Shown: piece after piece, positions 53,045-64,000 of the stretch
Numbering within the stretch: the first letter of the stretch is position 1
How the letters are laid out: every line of letters begins with the position of its first letter
Assembly: GCA_037576195.1 (NCBI GenBank)
Contig: CM075101.1
Coordinates: forward strand, 31,062,001-31,126,000
DNA length: 64,000 nucleotides
Direction of reading: 5' to 3'
DNA from: Phytoseiulus persimilis
Lineage: Eukaryota > Arthropoda > Arachnida > Mesostigmata > Phytoseiidae
The notes under the pieces: generated by a model
The model's database searches: none
What the model was told of the DNA's origin: nothing
Seen by the model: the letters and a program-made list of their open reading frames with translations, nothing else
Program-made: the position numbers and the translations under genes

Positions 53045-56000
53045 CTAATGTTCACCCTCCGCGGGACCCACAGAAACGGGAACTATAGTCGCAAGTCCAT
53101 CGTTCTGGATGAAATTGTCAAAGTTTGTTCCAAATGCGTTTCGGGGCTGGAAAGCGTTGTTTTGAAGTTTCCCGGCTACCACGAGGGACACCCTGAAGAA
53201 TTCGCAAAGGACCACTGCGTTCTGACAATAACGGCTTTCGACACCGTATGGGAAGCAATCGCATCGCATGCGCTCCAATAATTATATGAGCTGGATAAGA
53301 AAGTGCAGAGGCGTTTCCCGTCATCCCGCACAACAAGGCTCCAGGAGAGCTTTCTTCGAAATCATGATATCTCAATGCCCTATATTCACGTCCAACGTGG
53401 TTCCCTTTATTCAATGCTCTAAAACGATTGCTAACTCGGAACTCCACTCCCTTCAACATTTTTTGCAGACATCTCCGTCTTCGAAATCGTATCGTAAAGG
53501 CGATATGGGCAATATACCGATCAGAAGGTGCTTCCTGCAGCTCTTCTTTATGAGGATCGAGACCTGGTTAGAGGATAGTAGAACGATCAGTCAATAGATC
53601 ATCAATCGGCAGCCGTATGGTGAACTCCGCTCCACCGCCGGATGAAACGTTCAGTTGAGCCGAAACCACCCGATCGAGAGGAGTTCAACCGCTCAGAGCG
53701 GAGTCCAAGAAACAGGAGTGGCGATTCACAACCAGCTCCCTCAGGTAGAGTTATCAGTACCTGCTCGAAGGTATGGAAGCGCGTCGTCCTTTGCCCGTTG
53801 ACGGAAAACAGCACATCTCCAACATAGAGCTTCTTTGGGTCACCAAGTATTTTCAAATTTTCGTCCACGCTGAAAATGTTCCGGAGTTGTTAGCGTCTCC
53901 CCCGAGCGGAGTGACCCCGTGGGAGAATGACATCAGCTTTCTCGAACGCAACCCGTTCCTCCGAAAAAGTCGCTTGACGGCAACCCGTTATTTCGAAAGG
54001 ACACACCGGAGTCTAGCCTGACTTTGCGAACTCACTAAACTCGTCGACTGAACGTCTGGGGGGCTTTCGTATCATGTCGTCGTATGATAGAGCACCACCT
54101 GTTCGGCGGGCCGCATCGCATGACAGTTGACAGGATGCGTTCGTCTCTGCGCTGTCAGTCTTGGCCGCAATCGCCCGCGTCCCAGTCACAAACTAAGGAA
54201 GATGTCTCCAATGTCGACCAAACAAGAAACCGACTGTCTAACTGACCGGGCCAATTTGGCTTCTGGTGCAAGGTGAAATCTTCACAAAGACAACGTGTCA
54301 GAAGAATATTCTGTCTTTGTCTGTCAAACTCGCGAAAATGGTTGAGACAATGCGAAGCACGCCACCGTCGGATCATCCAGAGGCAAGACAAGATCGCACG
54401 GGCCGCGACGACGGCTGCCTCTGCCACCCCCTTCATCACGAAAGTTTTCAGGAAAGCCTTTTGACACGCTCACTGGGGCTACAGGTTGAACATTCCTCCC
54501 AGAATCCTTTCCCACGTTTTTGTCCCTCTGTGGTGGTTTTTTCACCACTTCTCCGAGCAGTGAAATATCCGTTTCCCAATTGGTTCCAGTTGTCCTCTCG
54601 ACGTGAGCGCGTTGGGTCTCGATTGAATAAACTTTCTGATCCCTCACATCGCTCGGAAGCTATTCCGGCGCGGTTCAAGAATGAGCTTTTGAATCGAGAA
54701 AAAGAAAGTCTCACGATGTTATGAGGTGGATGGCGTAGGTCGAATATTCGTCGCTGTAGAGGAAGGTTTGGATCTTGAAGCCGGCTTTGTCTTGCAAGGG
54801 TGACGTTTTGCACCGAATTTTCAGAAACTCCTCCGAGCTGTCGGTCAATCCGAAGAATGAGAAAATCTGCAGAAAGTCCGAACGTGAGAAAAGCTCCAGC
54901 GACACAAGAATCGGACTTCAATCAATCAACAGAAAGAACTGTTCTACTAAGCAAGGTTTCAGTTCAGAATGATCCGCATTCCAAACTTCTCACTGGGAAG
55001 TGAGTAAACCAATAATGGGAAGGACCTTTCTTCGAGAATATTTTTCCCAGCCAATTCCAGCAGTGATTCATGGATCCAAGAACAACAAAGGAGAAGCGTT
55101 TATGGTTCTGTTACGCCCAAACGACTCTTCTATGTCGGCTCTTGAGCAAAATATATGATCTTGGTATAAATAAATGTACAGGGCCAAAACTTTTTTTCTG
55201 CTGGTCTCGTCTGTTGGCCGCAGTGGCTCTCCTCAGATTGCGCGTTCGCGCGTGAGTGCGTATTTGTGAACGTAAACGAAGGAGTCCAGCGCCACCCGGA
55301 CCGGCCGATCGATGAACGAATGGACCACCGCCGAAATATGGCCTTCGGAACCCGGCTCACAATCAACTGAGCCTATTTAGAATATCTTACACATCCGCAG
55401 CACATGAAACTGTTGCGAGTGAGAGAATTCCATGGAATCGCGAAGGGTCCCGAATCATCAACCCAATAATAACTACAACAACAAGAGGGGAGAAGCCGTT
55501 GTGGGAGAAACGGTGTCCTGTTCGCTCCAAACAGAAGATATTAATCGACCGCAAGCGGGAAACGCCGACCATTGGCGTAAAGAGCGAAGTGCCATTAGCC
55601 AGATTCAGAGATTTTTGCTTCTTCTGTACAATCCCATTCCGCCCAAGCTAAGACTATCGATCAGCTGTGCTTTTAAAGCATCGTTAGAAACCCAGAACCG
55701 AAAATTGAGTCGGAAACGTTTCCGTCGGAGACGTCGGATGATGTAAACGGTCGGGCGGATGGACATGGGCGGTACCAATTCGAGGATCATCTTTCTGTCA
55801 GTCTGAGATGAGCTCCTGATGGGAGCGGTCAATTCCTAGTTGGGTATTCGGGCCCCAGAACCCCCACTCATTCGGCGATGTCCTAAACGGCGTTTTATGG
55901 TGAACTCCGATCTCAAAAGGACACGTTTGCAACTGCAACCGTCATTCTGCATATTTCAACAACCCATTTTGCTCACGAATATGCTTCACCATAGATTGTC

Positions 56001-59000
56001 GTGTATTAATAGAGGAGCCGCTTCCAGCTCCGAAAACTGGTTGATCCGAGGAATGATCCGATTCCATTGTTTCTAACAGCGAGCTCAGGGCGCCGCGATA
56101 TTCATGCCGAACATTCTGCGCCTTCGAATTCAGAAGACAGCAGAAAGGGTAAGAAGGTGACCCATAATGCCCGTACTGATCTCACTGAAAGAATTGCCGG
56201 CCTGATGATGGGGCATAATGAGAGGCTACTATCGGAGGAATGGAACCCGGAACGTCCTTTCCATCCCAGGGAGTCTTCTTTGAAAATCAGAACCCTTCCC
56301 TCCCAGGGAATCCTCTCCTCGGAGAGTCGAGATTTCGGCCAGGGACCTCGACTTTGTGAGATGGATTCTGGAGCTTGAGGAGGTACCGTGGCCTGGCGAG
56401 ACGCCTTTCACCGCACGCCAGGAGGTGGGACGTTGTTCATCAGGGCTGGCATCTCGATCGGGTTCGGCGTTATAAGGATGTTGACTTGATCAAGTGGTAC
56501 ACGAGAATCTGACTCACGTCTTTGTTGAGCTGGACGAGCCTGAAGGGGTTTCGCAGGACCACTGTGAGGCAGAGCTTCCCCGCGTCGCGGATATCTCGCC
56601 GAAGATGATGCTCATTGTCTCTGGAGAGCTGTGGAGGATACCGCTACTTGAAACCTTCAAGTCAAGTTATTAAACCATAATGGAGGGTCAAAGAACATCT
56701 CCATTAACTCATTTTCATCAACGGTCGGATGGAACAGCTCTCGACCTCCACCGATCGTGAAAAGCCACTACGCTCTTAATGCCGATCATTGATTGGAAGA
56801 GCTGCAGGATACCCGTGGGCACCCCTATGATATTTGCCGGTCTGGGTGCCGATAACATTCCGTGGAGAAGCAGCCTTCTTATGGATTTTGTCGTTGTATC
56901 GTCGTTGTGATAAAGGCTTGCCTTATCCAATCCGGTCGTCAGTGGGTTTCCGCTATCTAGACGCCGTCGTAGTCGAATTTTGATGGGGCCATCAACAGAA
57001 TGAACAAACGCATAAACATCTGACGGCATCCATAGCTCTATTCACGGAGAACTTGAGATAAGTTCGATAGCGAACTCGTGCAGCTATACGTACCCTGACT
57101 CGGTTGACGGCATAGATCATGTCTCCCAAGAGCAGGCCTGCACCTGCCGCCGGAGACTTCGGCTTGATGTCGTGGACGAAACCCATAGAACCGAACTCGC
57201 CCTCCATGACTCTGACGTAGAACCCGAACTTCGGCAGGCATGCTATTGCCTCTCTCACAAGATTCAGCTCCAAGAGAATAGCGTGTTGAGTCAAATCTGA
57301 GGATCTTAGCAAAGTCTTGTGACTCTTGCATATGGCTCGCGACGGGTTCGGGTTAGATCTGCGGAGCAGTTCAGCGTGAATTACTGTTATGATATCGGAA
57401 CGCTTGCTCAGCGATCCACGTCGCCCTACTAGAGTGCATGATTGCTAGTTTTGTTTGGTTAGAACTCATTTCTGGCCGATGGCTTCACGGCTACTCCTGG
57501 GAAACCGTAAATCCTGAACGAAAATTATACGACGCTACTGCACCGTCGCCACGATCCACTTCAGAAATAAATTACACCCTACAAATCAGCGGCATTATGC
57601 CGAAGCTCTTCGCGCGCTTCCAGAGAACATATTCAGAGCTGAGGTCAGTCAAAATCGCCGCTGTATTCCTTGGTTTCGTCGAGGGGCTAGCCACAGACGA
57701 CGGATGCCAGGAAGCATCAGACCGAGAACAGATGTTGCCGAAACCGACGGAGATCGACTGTCACATCAAGCAGATCTTCTGGAAACGATGCTTTGAGACG
57801 CGGCCCTCGGCCATCATGGGAAGCCCCAAGTAACGGATGTGACAGACCACGAGGCGGGGAGACAGCGAGAAGATTCGCGGCTCCAGATCAATCGGTCCCT
57901 CCACTTGTCAAAGCGTCATCAATCATCAATCCCTGGTCATGGAACTCAGGCTCAGAAGATGTCGGACTCGACTTTTCTCATTTTTCACTCGAGTTCGTGC
58001 GCTCCCAGAAGAAGAGAAGGAGAAGAAGAAAAGTGTATCGGCGGGAAACTCTTTTGATTGACGATGCGAAGGATCGCTCGAGTGAGAGGGGCAAAAAAAC
58101 CCGCGTACAATGCATCGTCGAGCAAGAAAAACAGCCGTGTCGTAACATCGTTCGGACCGATGCCAGTCGCTTTTGTCAAACAGCCATTGTCAAAACATGT
58201 AACTGCATCAGCAGTGATTCAGAGACAGCGATCACTGTGGAGAGAAGAAAACGTTGTCCGAGCAACTTTGGCGACTCACCCATCGCACCCCGCACTACTT
58301 GGCGGCCCACCGACGTTGTTGAGAGCGTTGATCAATTGGAGATCGAGTTTCAAGTTTGGCTCCTCACAGCGACATGCGAGTTTTTCTGTATACTGGAGTA
58401 ATTCTTCGTTCAAAATTTTCTCGGGTTTCGGTGACTCGATATCCCGCTCCTCCGCAAGCAAGCGAGCGAACGCGCGAGAGATGTACGTGAGCAGGGGCTT
58501 GGAGGTTTTGTGGGCGTCGACACACTCCTCTGCGGAAGCCATCATGTATCAGTCAACATTGCAGGAAAATCCCTTCGGAAGGCAGAATCAATCCCGGAAT
58601 ATTTCGGTCTCACCGAACGAGAGCAATTTCTTCTCAGTTCTGGCTCTCCCACTGGTCCTGGCAGTGACCGTTTCTGCCACGTAAAACTCTTTCGGCATCT
58701 CGGCAAAAGTCTCCGTCCCTTTGCTTTTGGCTAGTGCTTCAAAATCAACGTCTGCAAGCACCAAACCATCAGGTTTTGTCAACCTCACGCTCGATTGTCA
58801 CGTCGTCTAGATAAGAGTGCGCTGCCATGTGCTCCTGAAGCATGACGTTTGGAGCCAGGGCTCCTGCTCGAAAGCTGATGCCCATTCCAGACCCACATAT
58901 CGGCGATGTTAATTGAAATCTTCAGCGCCAGTGCGAAAATGAAAGATCGAGAGATACAAAGGTCATTGAAGCCCCATTAAAAACTCGGACCTAGCCACAG

Positions 59001-62000
59001 TGGCAGCAGCATCAGTAATTTCAATGGACCCGTTATCCAAACGCGAAAGAACCAATGAACGACACAGCAGCAGAGATAAATGGCTGCGATTGCTCGTCCC
59101 GGGACGAAACGAACCTTTGAAGTAATCGTGATGTCTCAATTCTGCGTAAGATCCGCTACCAAGCCTTCTGTGGGGATCCTTCTCCAGCAGACCGATAATG
59201 AAAACTTTGCAATCTCGACCGACGGCGGGCTGCTCAGGCCAATCGGGATCTTCGTGAAGAATTTTCTCCCTCAGCTCGAGATCTTTTCCGCGGAAAGGCA
59301 GTTTGCCAGTTGACAGTTTGAAGACGACACACCCTGGAAATCAGAAACTCAGAAGCTTGCGGAACGGAGGCTTGGCTAAACAAAATGCGAACGCTGGCAC
59401 TCTGTGCGCGTTTCAGAATAGGGGAAATATCTGTCCAGTAATCAATGCTCACCCACTGCCCACCAATCGAGGGATCTTCCGTAGTGATGTCTTAGAATAG
59501 CCTCAGGACTTCTGTACGCCAGTGTTCCGGCTTTTTCTTTGTCCGAGAATTCGTTGGCTGTCCGTTGGAAATAGCACTTCATCAAACGAGCCCTGATGTT
59601 GTGGGCAAGGCACACCTACGAACGATATAAAACACTCATGGCACGTCGCGAACAATGAGCTGTTATATTGTTTCGGACATTTTCAACAGATAACTCCTGG
59701 GTAACACGATGAAATATCCAGCTCAGAAGCACAAAGAAACGCTGTGCTAGGAAATCGGAGTTTCCGTGTCGTGTGGACACTGCTTTATTTTCCTTGGTCA
59801 TGGAATGTTGGCGTTTATCGAAAATACATTGGATATTGTCGGCTTATTTCCATGCTATATGTAGTGCAGAATCGAACGACTGCATCTCAGACAACTCACC
59901 TTTGCGGTGTCAAAGTCAATGAGCTTCAGAAAGCCCCTGGCATTTACGAGTATGTTGGCGGTTTTCATATCGCGATGTATGAATCCTGCAGAACAGAGCT
60001 CGCAAATGAAAATATGGCAGAAGACTCCATGCTGATAACCAGACGAGAGTTAACCGTAGTCAACTCGTTCTATGTTTGAGGGAATTCGCGAAAAAAAAAC
60101 GCTGTGACGAGACTCAAACGACGATTCCTTTCATTCTTCCGACAGGAAGGTGGAATCACAAAGCAAGTGAACATCGTTCGGAGCTCTGAATGAATTTTGA
60201 AATTCGTCAAACTTCCCAGATGATTCCGCTTGAATGCAACGCGAACTCCCCATTGAGAAGTTCAAGGTAAGCGAGAATGTTCTTCGACGGTCAATTTTTG
60301 AACTGAAGAGATCCGAGTACTTTTTAACAAGTAGACGAATAGCAGCCTGTCAAAATTTCCATCGCGAACTGATTTTCTCTTCGAGGGAGAGACGGTGAAG
60401 TAGCGGTTCCCACTTTTGAAGCAGGTTCGCTGCACCCACTGCTCGACTCAACTCATCATCAGTGACTTTCGAGTCGATCCGTGTCCGTCCATCCGAATTC
60501 GTCCACCCACTGCGTCCCAGAAGACGGGGGGCGGAGCCCTATACAGTTAACAACTGTTCGCTGCACTGACAGACCACCGATCTTGTGTTGCTTCGCGCGG
60601 ACACACACAAATGTTTTTCTCATTGCCCAACTTATGTTAATGACCGTATCGACGTCAGTATCAGTAGTTGCTGCTGCTCCTGATGCCTTCGACGCCACAC
60701 ACTGGTTTCCGGCGATGCAACAGAAGCGGCTAGTGAAGATGCCGGCGTTTCGTCGATCAAAAAGCTCACTCCGATGCTCCCGGCGGAAAACGGAAGACGA
60801 GCGCGAAGCGCTCGTATTGACGTCGGATTGCCAGTTCCCGGGGAAATCGAGAGCGGGGTGGCTCACAGATAGAACGACCGTAGGCCCGCCTGCCCACCCG
60901 TTGCCCGCCCGCCCGCCCGCAAAATCGTGCCGCGGACCGGCAAGAACGCCGGTGGACGACGAAGGAACGGACAGGCGGACTTACTGACAGACACTGCAAA
61001 TGGCAATGAAACACCACAGAGCGTCGCTTCGTCCACGGGCTAGGCCATCGTCTGTCATGGCAATTGCTGAATTTAATTCCTTCTTGGTGGCATTGAAAAC
61101 CACAGTGATTAGAACGATCGATCGCCCGCTCCGAGGATGACGAAATTATTCCGTTCATTTCTTTAGCGACAAACAGTCTGTACAAACGTACCGTGAAGAT
61201 GCAGGTACTCGAGCGCTATGTACAACTGAGCGGCCAGACCGCGGACGGTTTCGATCTCGAGTTTCCGCGAAAGTTTAATTAGTTGATTAAGATCGACACC
61301 TTGTACGTATTCCATTAAAGTGATGTGAGCGTTCTCACACTGGAACACGGCGAAATACTGCACGATGAATACGCAGCGGGTCACGCAGGCCACAAGCTGC
61401 AACAGAAAGAAGAATCATTACGCCAATCAGGTCGTTCGTACGAAGTGCGTTTATGGGAACACACCGCGGAAACCTTCAATTTGGCCGGTGAGGCATTCCA
61501 TTTTTCTTATTCCATTGTTCTGCTAATTATTGAAATGATCCGGAGCCAAATAAAGGAAGAGAGAGGGAAATACATTTTCGGCACTGCTGTCAACAGAATT
61601 CGGCAGACCGGACTTGGATGAAGATGGCAATTAACAAGAACTGCGAATCTAATTGTCGTTCAAGATTATATCGACGACAGAAGAAATAAAGCATAGCCTT
61701 GAGCTTGATGAGAATCACTGAGCTACGGCCTGAAGAGTGGGCATTCGGTCTGGAAAGGCGAAGTGTGGCGAAAATCCCTAAAAGACTATAAGTGCCAGAA
61801 TTTCTCAAAGGACACGTCCGACGAGAAGCAGGAAATGAACTCTACGGTCGAATAGTGTAGAGAAAGAGCTCATCCTTGTTGGCCATCGAGAATGAAACGG
61901 GCGTTTCGCTGTCAGAACGCAGACCAATGCTCCGATCTTGGCGATTAGTGTCAGCCAGAATTGGAGCGCAATAAACAGATCAGCCTCATTATTTTTCCAG

Positions 62001-63906
62001 GCTTTCTGTATACTCAGAGGAATGTCTCGAGGATGCGTGTTTTTTTGAACACAGCGTGAACACAGCTCGCTCGTTAATACGGCGCGTACTAGAGCCCAGA
62101 GGATAACTCACATGTAGTTCACGGGAACTGCAACAAAACCTGATCGACGCTTGGATACGTGGCGAAATAGGGCGTGAAAACTTATTCGACGTTCAGATGC
62201 CAGCAGAACCTCGGAACACACCTTGGTCGCCCTCTCGTTGCTCTGCAGAATAATGCAGCTAAACTTCGAGCTTGGGCACGCGTGCGGTTTCGAAGTCTCT
62301 CTAAATCATCAGAGTTATCTAGCGACGGATGGTCCGTCATTCATAGTACTTGAGAACAGATCTGCGGTGAGGGGAACCGAATGTTGGGAGTGCGGGGAAG
62401 ACTGCTGTTTTCCGCCTCGGGAACCTCCTTTTGAAATACAATCATGGATTTTTCTCCCGCGGTTACTCGCCACTAGAGACCGCAAGATCATACGAAATCA
62501 GGAGTTGAGGTCAGGAAGAACCACTTAAACCTGCGTAATGACTCATGGACTGCGGCCGCATTCCTCCCTTCGAGGATATTCAGTCTGATTTTATTGGAGT
62601 TGAAGAGACTCGTCCCCCGGGGGCGCAGCTGCATCAGGCTGCTTCCAGCACAAGCTGGCAGAGGACTCCGACTTGCTACCTCCTATCCTATTATTGCTGA
62701 TTCCGCAGTAGAACGCTTTGGAGAATCTCCTTTCCACTGATAGGTTCACAGAGCTCGCTATAAGGATTCTGCACGACTGGTCAAGGAAAGAGGGACAGTG
62801 TCGACGGTTGGAATGATACATTTTGCTGAGCGCCTCGCTGCCCAAATCATGATCTTACGTTGCGGAATGAGCGCCGGAAGAACAGTAATTTATAGCCAGC
62901 ATCGGCTGTTTGTTGAACTCGCGTTGGAAGAGTATATTTACAGCAAGCGTTATCCGCGACGACGACTGTCCAAGTGTCGTTCTCGACCTTTCGGTGGGGA
63001 AACTTCGCGCATACAGCTGCCTATGACACGAATCAAGAGGGAATCCTCAATGGGAAACCGTAACGAATCGACAAATATACAGCCTTCTGACACTGAACTA
63101 ATTGCATCGACTCAATTGGTGATAAATTCACAAAGACAGGGAAATGATCCAATTTAGACTTCTGGATGCCCGAGAGCAGAGTCAGAAGCTAGCCGTGGAG
63201 AGAGTCATGATTTTGTCGCGCGAAGAGCCGTTACTTTGAGGGAAGTCCTGGCGAGTTACTTCGTAGTTTACTGCAGACCGTTCACGCACGAGGTTCGACA
63301 TTCCAAGTGAGAGGATGAGCGGAAGCAGATGGGTCGGGAGTCGGGTCAAGTCGAAAACAAAACCGCGTATTATGGAAAATAAGTTCATACCTTATCCGTA
63401 CAGGCATGACGGAGGAGCTGGAACTTATCCAGAGGAACGACTTTTATGCATAACTCGAAATCTTTCGGCAGGTAACGTCCCAGATAGGTCCGCCCGAATC
63501 CTCCTTGGCCGATCAGCTTCTCTTCTCTCAGAGACTCAATCGACGGAACATACTCCGTCGCGTCCCAATCGTCGAGTCTGAACTGAATCCAAATCCAGAC
63601 TGAGAACCCATGTGACAGTGTGAGACAATCTTCATAGCGAAAGAAGATCACCAACTTTTTCTGCGGCACTTTCCATGTGGTCGGCCAGGCGGTTCCAGTC
63701 AATGATGTCGGGCTTATCATTCTCATTCTCTTCCGCCAGATCCGCCAAAATCGTCACGAACGTGTACAGCTTCCCAGCCATCCAAGAACCAGCTGCCGGG
63801 CTTTGTTGGAGGACTCGCAAGTGTAGGAGGACCAAGTTCTCTGTTAACGATCCCATGTTGTCGAAATCAGTCTTGAGCCCGAGAAAGAATCCATGTAATC
63901 TAAACT
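53045..63906 (-). CDS. MAST-like AGC Ser/Thr kinase with C-terminal PDZ modules (5' end may lie outside the window)
   Basis: Exons, high to low: 63656-63906, 63391-63582, 62222-62242, 61192-61396, 59900-59985, 59453-59615, 59115-59333, 58614-58751, 58311-58529, 57090-57296, 57019 down to an unresolved point at or above 56718, 56518-56628, 54715-54866, 53761-53869, 53471-53563, 53045-53221 (TAG). Other phases agree. Kinase landmarks: GQGGFGRTY loop, CIKVV lysine, SNERATK helix C, HRDMKTANIL catalytic loop, DFD metal site in place of DFG, GTLAYRSPE, DWWAVG, and RRLGSGSYAELRHHDYF. The AGC-type tail follows. PDZ modules: KSPAAGAGLLLGDMIYAV, and later KKLYVGDVLFSVNGQ. Kinase plus PDZ is the MAST arrangement, where PDZ binds partners such as cytoskeletal or membrane proteins. 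The N-terminal exon is helical, placed as the MAST pre-kinase region is. Confidence 0.85.
57438..57833 (+). CDS. Low-confidence ORF nested in a kinase-gene intron, opposite strand
   Basis: ATG at 57438 opens 131 codons with a hydrophobic start (MIASFVWLELISGRWLHGY) to TAA at 57831-57833, lying wholly within the intron 57297-58310. There is no promoter, splice or family support. It could be a small nested gene or chance. Confidence 0.2.
   Translation: MIASFVWLELISGRWLHGYSWETVNPERKLYDATAPSPRSTSEINYTLQISGIMPKLFARFQRTYSELRSVKIAAVFLGFVEGLATDDGCQEASDREQMLPKPTEIDCHIKQIFWKRCFETRPSAIMGSPK
60883..60923. repeat. (GCCC)n low-complexity tract inside a kinase-gene intron
   Basis: Imperfect CCCG/GCCC units between the exons at 59985 and 61192. 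Simple-sequence DNA. Confidence 0.5.
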
Positions 63907-64000
63907 CTATCAATTCAAGTGAGCAGTATCCCGATACGAGCGAAAAGGCTGTGATTATGACACCTTATCCTTGTTGATATCTCTGAGCAAGAGTTGAGTC
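63907..64000. other. Upstream edge, possible intron of the kinase gene
   Basis: The acceptor for the first visible kinase exon (TTGAATTGATAG) is weak, so the 5' boundary of the gene is uncertain here. The earliest in-frame ATG inside the exon is in the DNMGSL stretch. Confidence 0.3.

Noticed and set aside
57793..58684. Two plus-strand ORFs of 202 and 208 codons
   Set aside because: They overlap on the opposite strand the kinase-gene exon 58311-58529, whose frame, splice sites and phase fit the gene. The plus-strand frames are Ser/Arg-rich shadows with no family.

Overview
This window is eukaryotic. Genes are split into many short exons (15 to 470 bp) by introns of about 40 to 400 bp with ordinary GT-AG sites, and there are TATA-type promoters, minisatellites, a non-LTR retrotransposon and a MITE-like element. 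Base composition is near 50% GC. The protein families (SWIB/DEK_C protein, 17-beta-HSD12-type reductase, membrane-anchored trefoil GH31 protein, MAST-like PDZ kinase, small secreted arthropod-type proteins) and the compact introns point to an arthropod. A mite, perhaps a parasitiform mite, is my best guess; this is inference and no species can be named. All exon models were assembled by eye from reading frame, splice consensus and phase agreement.

Layout. 1-163 holds the 3' end of an unknown plus-strand gene. 164-5937 is gene-poor. 5938-7073 is a SWIB-domain chromatin protein (minus). 7734-8441 holds unidentified exons on both strands. 10981-14393 is a 45-bp minisatellite of about 50 units, with a few decayed units 1.1 kb upstream. 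14673-16055 is a 5'-truncated non-LTR retrotransposon (minus) that ends in a (TTTG)n tail. 17540-17865 is a decayed reverse-transcriptase remnant. 18386-18991 is a secreted protein gene (minus) with a clear TATA box. 20265-20880 and 23825-24151 are unidentified minus-strand coding candidates. 24918-26821 is a complete 17-beta-hydroxysteroid dehydrogenase 12 / very-long-chain 3-oxoacyl-CoA reductase gene (plus), with one GC-AG intron. 27945-28512 is an inverted repeat, and 30145-30499 is a MITE with 25-bp perfect terminal inverted repeats. 31102-33601 holds several unidentified small genes on both strands.

34832-41615 is a 22-exon minus-strand gene for a type II membrane GH31 alpha-glucosidase homologue of about 1002 residues. 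All phases join, but the catalytic nucleophile is replaced by Thr and the acid/base loop is altered, so it looks like a pseudoenzyme. 44505-47054 holds unidentified minus-strand genes and one plus-strand terminal exon. 49387-49853 (plus) and 49926-50910 (minus) are convergent: an unknown protein and a short secreted protein. 51107-51980 is a plus-strand gene of unknown family. 53045-63906 is a large minus-strand gene joining an N-terminal helical region, an AGC/MAST-like kinase domain (DFD in place of DFG, one 21-bp microexon) and at least two PDZ-like modules. The window is a set of unrelated neighbouring genes; I see no operon-like or pathway logic linking them.
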